17,837 nt of DNA from an uncultured Brachyspira sp. (GTDB taxonomy: Bacteria; Spirochaetota; Brachyspiria; Brachyspirales; Brachyspiraceae): assembly GCA_934725655.1 (NCBI GenBank), contig CAKVCJ010000009.1:1-17837 (forward strand), in the 5' to 3' direction. Every line of letters begins with the position of its first letter. Position 1 is the first letter of the stretch. Shown here one piece after another: positions 1-5,819 of the stretch. The notes under the pieces were generated by a model. It saw nothing but the letters and a program-made list of their open reading frames with translations. It searched no databases and was not told the origin of the DNA. The translations under genes were made by a program, and so were the position numbers.

Positions 1-560
1 AACGGAAATCCTGCATAGAAAACTTTGATAACATCAAACCCATTTGATTTAAGGAAATCTTCTATTTCTCCCTTTTTGAAATTTCGTAAATGTCCTACTT
101 GAACTTCATATTCTCTCATTCTACCTGTAGGAACTGAAATTAAAATATATCTATTAGATATATCAGCAATTTTTTTTAATAAAGTTTGCCAATCTTCAAC
201 ATGTTCTAATACTTCAAAACAGCTAACTATATCATAACCTGTTTCTTTTTCATTTATATTAAATACATCTCCTTTCTCAAAAGAAATATTTTCTATATTA
301 AAATAAATCTCATTTGCTAATTTAATTCCCTCTTCTGTAAAATCTATACCAGATACTTTGGCATTATTAAAATATTTTGCTAATAAATATGTTTTATTTC
401 CTTCTCCGCAGCCTATATCTAATATATTTGTAATATCACTTTTATCAATATGTTTAAATGTATCTCTTATTAAAGATAATGACCATTTTATACCTGCACT
501 ATATTCATAACTGTCATTATGAGTTTTATATCTTTCATTATATATTTTATAATTATTCAT
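1..560 (-). CDS. SAM-dependent methyltransferase, paralog A (3' end beyond the window)
   Basis: Class I SAM-dependent methyltransferase, probably acting on a sugar or other surface-glycan precursor in the cytoplasm. The ORF begins at ATG 560 behind a strong GGAGG (566-570) and stays open for 186 codons to the window edge, so the C-terminus is missing. Translation shows the SAM-binding motif LDIGCGEGNKT near residues 47-57, a following acidic strand (SGIDF), YDIVSCFEVLEHVEDW and a later GHLRNFKKGE segment. These are shared with the three genes upstream (691-1491, 1547-2320, 2429-3265), so this is the fourth member of a tandem family. It has its own Shine-Dalgarno, but a shifted frame of the preceding gene would end in an ATGA overlap at its start (see findings). 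The acceptor substrate cannot be told from sequence. Confidence 0.88.
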   Translation of the reverse strand, partial: MNNYKIYNERYKTHNDSYEYSAGIKWSLSLIRDTFKHIDKSDITNILDIGCGEGNKTYLLAKYFNNAKVSGIDFTEEGIKLANEIYFNIENISFEKGDVFNINEKETGYDIVSCFEVLEHVEDWQTLLKKIADISNRYILISVPTGRMREYEVQVGHLRNFKKGEIEDFLKSNGFDVIKVFYAGFP

Positions 561-620
561 ATTATCCTCCCATTTTTATTATTAAATAATTTTACTTTTT
601 GATTATTTTGGAAGATAATA

Positions 621-668
621 TTTAAAATAAAAAAGCATTCACATATTTTTAAATATATGAATGCTTTT
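621..668 (-). terminator. Intrinsic terminator after the 691-1491 methyltransferase
   Basis: Arms 631-646 and 653-668 form a 16-bp stem on the minus strand (one G-U pair) with a 6-nt loop, followed by a U-rich run. It lies 22 nt past the stop at 691. A related hairpin follows the 2429-3265 gene, and the differences between the arms keep most pairing. A shifted reading frame of the upstream gene runs through it (see findings). Confidence 0.75.
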
Positions 669-690
669 AAAATATTATTGTAATCTAAAT

Positions 691-1491
691 TTATAATGAA
701 TAGGATACTATAATTACCCCCCCCCCATTACTATTTACAGTAATATTTACTTTTTCGAATAATCCTGTAAATTTATCGCCAATATTTTTAAAGCAAAAAA
801 ATCTAAATGATAAATAAACTATATGATGAAATAATTCTTGAGATTTAGTAAATTTTGTATCTATACTATTCATAAAAGAATCATAATGTTTATCTATATA
901 ATCCCTAGCTAATGGAGTATATAGAGGAAAACCAGAATAAAAAGTTTTTATAGCTTTGAATCCCTTATTAAAAAGGAATTCTTCTACTTCACCTCTTTTA
1001 AAATTTCTTAAATGCCCTATATTCTTTTCATAATCTCTCATTCTTCCTGTTGGAAAAGTAAGTAGAATATATCTATTACATATATTTGTCATTTTAGATA
1101 ATAAAGTCTGCCAATCCTCTATATGTTCAAGAACTTCTAAAGCTGATACTATATCATATTTAATTTCTGATTTAGAAGAAAAATCATCTAAATTCATTTC
1201 TATAAATTCTAAATTTTTTTTATTTGAATAAACTTGTTTGGCTAAATTTATTCCAGTATGTGAAGAGTCAAGACCTATAGCTTTTATATTACCTAAGTAA
1301 TCGGATAAATATAGTGTTTTGTTTCCTTGTCCGCAACCAACATCCAATAAATTAGAAATATTATTTTTATCTAAATATTTTAATATACATCTTAATAAAT
1401 AATATTCCCATTTTGCATTACCGCTTTTTGTGGGAGAATCGGATATCCTATCATAAAAACTTTCATAAAATTCTTTATTTTTATTTTCCAT
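691..1491 (-). CDS. SAM-dependent methyltransferase, paralog B, with a poly-G C-terminus
   Basis: A 266-residue class I methyltransferase of the same tandem family. Motif I is DVGCGQGNKT (residues 50-59), followed by IGLD, YDIVSALEVLEHIEDW (motif II region) and the family segment GHLRNFKRGEVEEFL. A hydrophobic/aromatic stretch (HHIVYLSFRFFCF) near the C-terminus is also shared. The last residues, after LFEKVNITVNSN, come from the G10 tract and are not conserved in the paralog that lacks the tract, so the functional domain probably ends before it. There is no Shine-Dalgarno before ATG 1491. Instead a possible promoter puts the transcript start at the ATG. It probably O- or N-methylates a glycan component, as inferred from its setting among glycosyltransferases. 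Confidence 0.9.
   Translation of the reverse strand: MENKNKEFYESFYDRISDSPTKSGNAKWEYYLLRCILKYLDKNNISNLLDVGCGQGNKTLYLSDYLGNIKAIGLDSSHTGINLAKQVYSNKKNLEFIEMNLDDFSSKSEIKYDIVSALEVLEHIEDWQTLLSKMTNICNRYILLTFPTGRMRDYEKNIGHLRNFKRGEVEEFLFNKGFKAIKTFYSGFPLYTPLARDYIDKHYDSFMNSIDTKFTKSQELFHHIVYLSFRFFCFKNIGDKFTGLFEKVNITVNSNGGGVIIVSYSL
717..726 (-). repeat. Poly-G tract (10 G on the coding strand) at the 3' end of a methyltransferase gene
   Basis: A run of 10 C on the plus strand reads as G10 in the coding sequence, giving the glycines of an NSNGGG tail. The tail with 10 G is VIIVSYSL then stop. With 9 or 12 G it stops at once. With 11 G the frame stays open to the start codon of the next gene. The run follows a palindrome (ATTACTGT-AA-ATAGTAAT) that recurs at the two other poly-G sites. 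Homopolymer runs of this length are classic slipped-strand sites. Confidence 0.85.
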
Positions 1492-1497
1492 TTTTAT

Positions 1498-1526
1498 ATT
1501 TTACACTATAAATAAAAAAATATCAA
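1498..1526 (-). promoter_or_regulatory. Candidate sigma70-type promoter for the 691-1491 gene (leaderless)
   Basis: TTGATA at 1521-1526, a 17-bp spacer and TAAAAT at 1498-1503, with exactly 6 nt before ATG 1491. The transcript would start at or near the start codon, which fits the missing Shine-Dalgarno. In DNA this AT-rich, chance matches are common, so this is tentative. The ATAAT repeat ends just upstream of the -35 box. Confidence 0.4.
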
Positions 1527-1528
1527 CC

Positions 1529-1560
1529 ATATTATATTATATTATATTATATTATATTAT
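1529..1560 (-). repeat. ATAAT pentanucleotide repeat (6 units) at the end of a methyltransferase gene
   Basis: Six exact pentanucleotide units (1531-1560; ATTAT on plus, ATAAT on minus) plus a 2-nt partial unit. The tract contains the stop codon of the 1547-2320 gene and lies directly upstream of the candidate -35 box of the next gene. All three frames of the repeat contain TAA, so copy-number change cannot extend the upstream protein. It could alter the DNA upstream of the next promoter. Confidence 0.85.
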
Positions 1561-2320
1561 TGTTTTTATTAATATCTACTTTTTCAAATAAACCTGTAAA
1601 ATGGTCACCAATACTATGAAAAGAAAAATATCTAAATGATATATAAACTAAAGTATTAAAAAAATAATCAAATTTTGTAAATTTTTTATCCATACTTTTT
1701 AAAACTTTATTATAGTTTTTATTGACATAATTTCTAGCCAATGGGCTATAAAATGGGAAACCAGAATAAAAAGTTTTCACAACCTTAAACCCCTTATTAG
1801 CAAGAAATTCTTCAACTTCACCTCTTTTAAAATTTCTTAAATGCCCTACATGTACTTCATATTTTCTCATTACACCTGTTGGAAATGATAATAAAATATA
1901 TTTATTAGAAAATTCTAACATTTTATTTAATAAATCTTGCCAGTCATCAACATGTTCTAAAATTTCTAAACCAGCTACAATATCAAATTTTATATCTGAA
2001 TTATTTTTATATTGTTCTATATCATATTTCATAAATTCTATATTTGTAATTTCTGAATAATTACTTTTAGCATTTCTAATTCCAGGATATGATGGATCTA
2101 TAGCTTTAATTTTAGCTTCATTGAAATATTTTCCAAGTATTGCTGTTTTGTTACCCTGCCCACATCCTACTTCTAAAATATTTTTTATAGCATTTTTATC
2201 TGCATATTTTATAATTGATTTTAATAAATAAAATTCCCATCTTGCAACACCACTATTTACAGATGAATCCGAATCTCTGTTATAAAAATATTCATAAAAC
2301 TCTTCATTTTGTTTATTCAT
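1547..2320 (-). CDS. SAM-dependent methyltransferase, paralog C
   Basis: A 257-residue class I methyltransferase, third of the tandem family. It has EVGCGQGNKT at about residues 49-58, FDIVAGLEILEHVDDW in the middle and GHLRNFKRGEVEEFLANKGF later. AAGGAG lies 8 nt upstream of ATG 2320, a good start. The C-terminus (LFEKVDINKNNNII) has no poly-G tail. At the same point the gene runs into the ATAAT repeat, whose first in-frame TAA is the stop. The terminator of the preceding gene is only about 30 nt upstream, so either a promoter overlaps that hairpin or expression depends on read-through from 2429-3265. Presumed cytoplasmic glycan-precursor methyltransferase; acceptor unknown. Confidence 0.9.
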   Translation of the reverse strand: MNKQNEEFYEYFYNRDSDSSVNSGVARWEFYLLKSIIKYADKNAIKNILEVGCGQGNKTAILGKYFNEAKIKAIDPSYPGIRNAKSNYSEITNIEFMKYDIEQYKNNSDIKFDIVAGLEILEHVDDWQDLLNKMLEFSNKYILLSFPTGVMRKYEVHVGHLRNFKRGEVEEFLANKGFKVVKTFYSGFPFYSPLARNYVNKNYNKVLKSMDKKFTKFDYFFNTLVYISFRYFSFHSIGDHFTGLFEKVDINKNNNII

Positions 2321-2349
2321 AATACATCTCCTTAATAATTTAAAAATAA

Positions 2350-2389
2350 AAAAGCATTCATATACATATTTACGTATATGAATGCTTTT
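2350..2389 (-). terminator. Intrinsic terminator after the 2429-3265 methyltransferase
   Basis: Arms 2350-2368 and 2371-2389 are complementary over 19 positions with one G-U pair. The real loop must be larger than the 2 nt between them, so the innermost pairs probably open. A U-rich run follows. It is 39 nt past the stop at 2429 and is homologous to the hairpin at 631-668. Confidence 0.75.
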
Positions 2390-2428
2390 AAAATATTATT
2401 ACAATCTAAATTTATAATGAATAGGATA

Positions 2429-3265
2429 CTATAATTTACCCCCCCCCCCATTACTGTTTACAGTAATGTCAATTTTCTCAAATAGTCCTAAAAATCTATC
2501 ACCTATATTTTGAAAACAAAAATATCTAAATAAAATAAATAATAAAGAATGGAATATTTTTTGTTTTATTGTAAATGCTCCATTAATGTTAGAACCATTA
2601 TTCTCTTCATAATTATTAAAATTATTTCCAAGTCCCAAATACCATCTACCCAAAGGTGAATAAAAAGGAAAACCAGCATAAAATGTTTTTACTTTTTTAA
2701 AATTATTTTCCATTAAAAATGCTTCAACTTCTCCTCTTTTAAAATTTCTAAGGTGTCCATACATTTTTTCGTATTCAGGCATTTTTCCCGTAGGAAAAGT
2801 TAATAATATATATTTATTTGAAAGTGATAACATATCTTTTAAAAAAGACTGCCAATCTTCAATATGTTCCAAAACATCAAAAGAAGATACCAAATCGTAC
2901 CCCCCCCCATTACTATTTATAGTATTGTTAACAAAATCTGTTTGTAAAAATGTTAAATTATTTATATTATTATATTGCATATTAGCCCATTTTATAGCTT
3001 CATCTGATAAATCTACTCCAATTACTTCAGAATTTACAAATATATGAGCTAAAAAAGCAGTATGTGTACCCTCTCCACATCCTATATCTATAATTTTATT
3101 AATTGAATTTTTATCTATTTTTCTAAAAACCTTTGTTATTAAACTTCTCACCCATCTTCTTCCAACACCATATTTATAATAATCATTAAAACCTATATAA
3201 TTTTCTGTATCTTTTTTTTTAGTATAAATATTTTCATAAAATTTTTTATCATATTTATCTGACAT
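2429..3265 (-). CDS. SAM-dependent methyltransferase, paralog D, with internal and terminal poly-G tracts
   Basis: A 278-residue class I methyltransferase of the tandem family. Motif I is DIGCGEGTHT (60-69), then VIGVD, YDLVSSFDVLEHIEDW (123-138) and GHLRNFKRGEVEAFL. The start at 3265 is chosen over an ATG at 3289 because AAGGAG (3276-3281) precedes it and the paralogs begin with the same short N-terminus (KKFYENIY versus KEFYESFY); the 3289 start would put that Shine-Dalgarno inside the gene. An internal G9 run (2900-2908) encodes glycines 120-122 between the SAM-binding half and the conserved YDLV strand. Gain or loss of one G truncates the protein, so the present sequence is the open state. 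A second G-run makes the C-terminus. Last gene of the operon starting at 5747. Confidence 0.9.
   Translation of the reverse strand: MSDKYDKKFYENIYTKKKDTENYIGFNDYYKYGVGRRWVRSLITKVFRKIDKNSINKIIDIGCGEGTHTAFLAHIFVNSEVIGVDLSDEAIKWANMQYNNINNLTFLQTDFVNNTINSNGGGYDLVSSFDVLEHIEDWQSFLKDMLSLSNKYILLTFPTGKMPEYEKMYGHLRNFKRGEVEAFLMENNFKKVKTFYAGFPFYSPLGRWYLGLGNNFNNYEENNGSNINGAFTIKQKIFHSLLFILFRYFCFQNIGDRFLGLFEKIDITVNSNGGGGKL
2439..2449 (-). repeat. Poly-G tract (11 G on the coding strand) at the 3' end of a methyltransferase gene
   Basis: Eleven C on the plus strand, read as glycines in an NSNGGGGKL tail. It follows the perfect palindrome ATTACTGT-AA-ACAGTAAT. With 10 or 13 G the frame would remain open through the terminator and stop at a TAA that overlaps the Shine-Dalgarno of the next gene. 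With 12 G it stops at once. Confidence 0.85.
2900..2908 (-). repeat. Internal poly-G tract (9 G), open state
   Basis: G9 on the coding strand within the 2429-3265 gene, giving GGG then YDLV. With 10 G a TGA follows about 10 codons later. With 8 G a TAA follows about 20 codons later. The preceding bases form the palindrome ACTAT-AA-ATAGT, a version of the sequence before both 3'-end tracts. The paralogs have ordinary, nearly equal-length sequence here, so the tract occupies a natural loop. Confidence 0.88.
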
Positions 3266-3275
3266 ATAATTCTTA

Positions 3276-3281
3276 CTCCTT
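3276..3281 (-). promoter_or_regulatory. Shine-Dalgarno AAGGAG fixing the start at 3265
   Basis: AAGGAG on the minus strand, 10 nt before ATG 3265 and just inside the end of the upstream GT2 gene's intergenic junction. It argues against the longer ORF starting at 3289. Confidence 0.7.
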
Positions 3282-3282
3282 A

Positions 3283-4311
3283 TTACCATTTTATATCTAT
3301 TTTTAATTTATCAATCATTGTAGAATAAACAATCAAAAATACTTTAAAAATGCCTAATTTATATAATAACCTACAACCCCATAATCCTAAACCTTTTATA
3401 CCATGCTTAGAAAAAGCATAAAATAAATTAAGATATTTTAGTTTTCTCCAATTTTCAAAATTAGCATCAAAATAATCTCTCGTCCATAATAAGTGCTTGT
3501 CTATATCTACATTCTTATTATTATATAATCTAAATGTAAGGGACAAACCTAGGTGTATAAAAGAGTATAAAACTAATACGTTAAGACTATTAGTAGATTC
3601 ATATATTTTTTTTATCTCTAATAAATAATTGGAATATTTATGCACGGTTTCTAAAGAAGCATTTACAACTGAATTATACCTTACTCTATAATGAATTAAT
3701 ATTTCATTAACAAAAGATATACTATTAATATATTGATATAATTCTATAGTAAACAATGAATCTTCAGGTCCTCTTACATCTTTAAATCTAATATTTTTTA
3801 TACAATTATATTTAATGAGTTTATTCCATAAAGAAGCATTAATAAAACATAATCTATCATCAAAATCTTTCTTAATTAAATAGTTATAGTTTAAATTAAT
3901 CATTTCTTTAGAATAAATTTTATTAGTTTCATCATCAAATCTATCAAAACCGCAAATAGCTATATCAGAATTATTTTTAACTATATTATAATAAAGCTTT
4001 TGTAAAAAATCTTTTTCCAAATAATCATCTCCATCTAGAAATATAAGATAATCACCATTAACTTTTCCGCAGTCTAATATCTTATTTCTAGTATGAGCGG
4101 GTGCTCCTGAATTCTTATCCATAGAAATGATTTCTATTTTTTTATTTGAATATTTATTTTTATATTCTTCCAATATTGATAAAGTATTATCTGTAGAACA
4201 ATCATCCACAATAATAACCTCAAAATCTTGATAGCTTTGTAAAAACAAGCTATCTAAAAATTGAGGTAAATATTTTTCCACATTAAATGTGGTTATTCCA
4301 ACAGTTATCAT
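3283..4311 (-). CDS. Family 2 glycosyltransferase (GT-A fold)
   Basis: A 342-residue inverting GT2-type glycosyltransferase, expected to move a sugar from a nucleotide-sugar to a growing surface glycan at the inner face of the cytoplasmic membrane. The N-terminus is typical: ITVGITTFNVEKYL, EVIIVDDCSTDNT (nucleotide-binding Asp 36-37), NSGAPAHTRN, and GDYLIFLDGDDYLEKDF with the metal-binding DGDD at 93-96. The C-terminal part has no clear transmembrane span but ends in basic and hydrophobic residues that could bind the membrane. Its ATG overlaps the radical SAM stop by 4 nt (ATGA), which indicates translational coupling. Donor and acceptor are not predictable. Confidence 0.93.
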   Translation of the reverse strand: MITVGITTFNVEKYLPQFLDSLFLQSYQDFEVIIVDDCSTDNTLSILEEYKNKYSNKKIEIISMDKNSGAPAHTRNKILDCGKVNGDYLIFLDGDDYLEKDFLQKLYYNIVKNNSDIAICGFDRFDDETNKIYSKEMINLNYNYLIKKDFDDRLCFINASLWNKLIKYNCIKNIRFKDVRGPEDSLFTIELYQYINSISFVNEILIHYRVRYNSVVNASLETVHKYSNYLLEIKKIYESTNSLNVLVLYSFIHLGLSLTFRLYNNKNVDIDKHLLWTRDYFDANFENWRKLKYLNLFYAFSKHGIKGLGLWGCRLLYKLGIFKVFLIVYSTMIDKLKIDIKW

Positions 4312-5747
4312 TTAACTGTTTCCCTTTTATTTTTTGAAAAATAATCTAAGAAACTTTTTAATCCGTAAAATTTTCTTATTACATCATCAAAACTTCTTAT
4401 ATTAAAAAACATTCTAAACATTTGAGAAGGTCTCATATAGAATTCTTTTAATCCCTTATCTATATAATAATCAATTTCTTCTTTAGACATTTGAGGATAA
4501 GAAAGTAATGTAACCTGCTCCTTATTTTCATCAACCCAATCTGTCCAATCTTTGGCTCTTATATAATTATTTTCTTTAGCCCATCTGTATAATTCTGTAC
4601 CAGGATAAACAGCAATACCAGATACCTGTATTGTATCTAGAGGTAAACTTTTAGCAAAATCTATAGTAGCCTGAGCTGATTTAGGAGTTTCATTAGGAGC
4701 ACCTATCATAAAACAACCATGAATAGTAAAGCCTAATTTTTTAGCTTTTTTAACAAAATCTCTAGCTTTTTCTATAGTAGTTCCTTTCTTTACTGCTTCT
4801 AACTGCTCATTTGTACCAAATTCAAAACCAACCATAAGCATTCGGCATCCTGCTTTTTTCATTATAGGAAGAACTGAAGTATCTATATCCGTTCTAACAT
4901 TACAACTCCACCTTATCTTTTTATGAAGACCTCTTTTAATAATTTCCTCACAAACTTCATTAACATGCTTAGGTAAAGCTGTAAATGTATCTGTTTCAAA
5001 CATTATTTCCCTTAAATCAGGATATAAAGACAAATCATATTCCATCTCATCTACTACTTTTTTAGCATCTCTTATTCTTAGTCTTCTTCCATCCATAACA
5101 GCAGGTTCTCTACAAAAAGTACATAAAGCAAAGCATCCCCTTCCCGTATATAAAGTTAAAAATGGATATAATTTGCCTGCATCATGGTAATATTTTGGAT
5201 CTATATGTTTCCAAGAAGGAAAAGGCAATTCGTTAACATCTAACGGAGGTCTTTTAGGATTCTCAACAAATTCTCCATCTTTTAAATAAGCTATTCCAAG
5301 TATAGATTCTCTGTCCATATTGGCACAAATATCTCTTAAAGTATAATCAGGCTCTCCAATTACTACAAAATCCACATTTCCATTAGACTTTAATAATGTA
5401 TCCTTTGGTTCAGCAGAAGCATGAGCCCCTACTAATACAGTTTTACAATTTGATATTTCTTTAGCAAGTTTAGCATAACCTATATCATTATAAATACTAG
5501 GCGTAGTAGTATGTACTATAGTAATATCTGGTTTAAAATCTGTAATAATTTTTTTTACTTCTTCTTCTTTCATGTTCATAGCTGCAGCATCTGCAAATTT
5601 ACATTCATGACCTGCATTTTCCAAAACAGCTATATGTATTAAAGCTTGTTCAGGATGACGTTGAACCCTTCCTCTTGATTTAGCTGCCCATCTTGCTGAT
5701 CTCACAAAATCATCACCATACGGCGGATTTATATATAATACTTTCAT
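4308..5747 (-). CDS. B12-binding-type radical SAM protein
   Basis: A 479-residue protein. The N-terminal part (about 1-150: VLYINPPYG, PDITIVHTTTPS, TVLVGAHASAEP, VIGEPDYTL) matches the B12-binding-like domain of HpnJ/HpnR-type radical SAM enzymes but lacks the DxHxxG cobalamin-ligand motif. The radical SAM core has CX3CX2C at Cys205, Cys209 and Cys212 for the 4Fe-4S cluster, then EIMFETDTF and MLMVGFEFGT. Reactions in this broad class include methylation of unactivated carbons and ring rearrangements; here a modification of a glycan or lipid-linked substrate is an inference from context only. First gene of an operon with a good promoter and GAGAGG before ATG 5747. Its codon use looks less AT-biased than that of its neighbours. 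Confidence 0.9.
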   Translation of the reverse strand: MKVLYINPPYGDDFVRSARWAAKSRGRVQRHPEQALIHIAVLENAGHECKFADAAAMNMKEEEVKKIITDFKPDITIVHTTTPSIYNDIGYAKLAKEISNCKTVLVGAHASAEPKDTLLKSNGNVDFVVIGEPDYTLRDICANMDRESILGIAYLKDGEFVENPKRPPLDVNELPFPSWKHIDPKYYHDAGKLYPFLTLYTGRGCFALCTFCREPAVMDGRRLRIRDAKKVVDEMEYDLSLYPDLREIMFETDTFTALPKHVNEVCEEIIKRGLHKKIRWSCNVRTDIDTSVLPIMKKAGCRMLMVGFEFGTNEQLEAVKKGTTIEKARDFVKKAKKLGFTIHGCFMIGAPNETPKSAQATIDFAKSLPLDTIQVSGIAVYPGTELYRWAKENNYIRAKDWTDWVDENKEQVTLLSYPQMSKEEIDYYIDKGLKEFYMRPSQMFRMFFNIRSFDDVIRKFYGLKSFLDYFSKNKRETVK

Positions 5748-5783
5748 TAATTATCCTCTCATAAAAATTATCTATATTTTTAT

Positions 5784-5811
5784 ATTGTACAAAAAAGTTT
5801 ATTTTTGTCAA
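5784..5811 (-). promoter_or_regulatory. Sigma70-type promoter of the radical SAM-GT2-methyltransferase operon
   Basis: Consensus -35 TTGACA (5806-5811), 16-bp spacer, -10 TACAAT (5784-5789), giving a 5' untranslated region of about 30 nt before ATG 5747. The -35 box lies only 9 nt past the stop of the preceding gene and is in the loop of a weak 7-bp AT hairpin (TTTATTT/AAATAAA) followed by a T-run, which could serve as a poor terminator for the upstream operon. Confidence 0.65.
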
Positions 5812-5819
5812 ATAAATAA

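Noticed and set aside
717..726. G-tract lengths as sequencing errors
   Set aside because: An error of one base cannot be excluded for any tract, but three tracts with a shared upstream palindrome and an internal one in the correct frame (9 G) are consistent with real sequence. Read-level checking is advised in the findings.
3266..3289. ATG at 3289 as start of the methyltransferase
   Set aside because: It would add eight residues absent from the paralogs and place the AAGGAG site inside the gene. The ATG at 3265 fits better.
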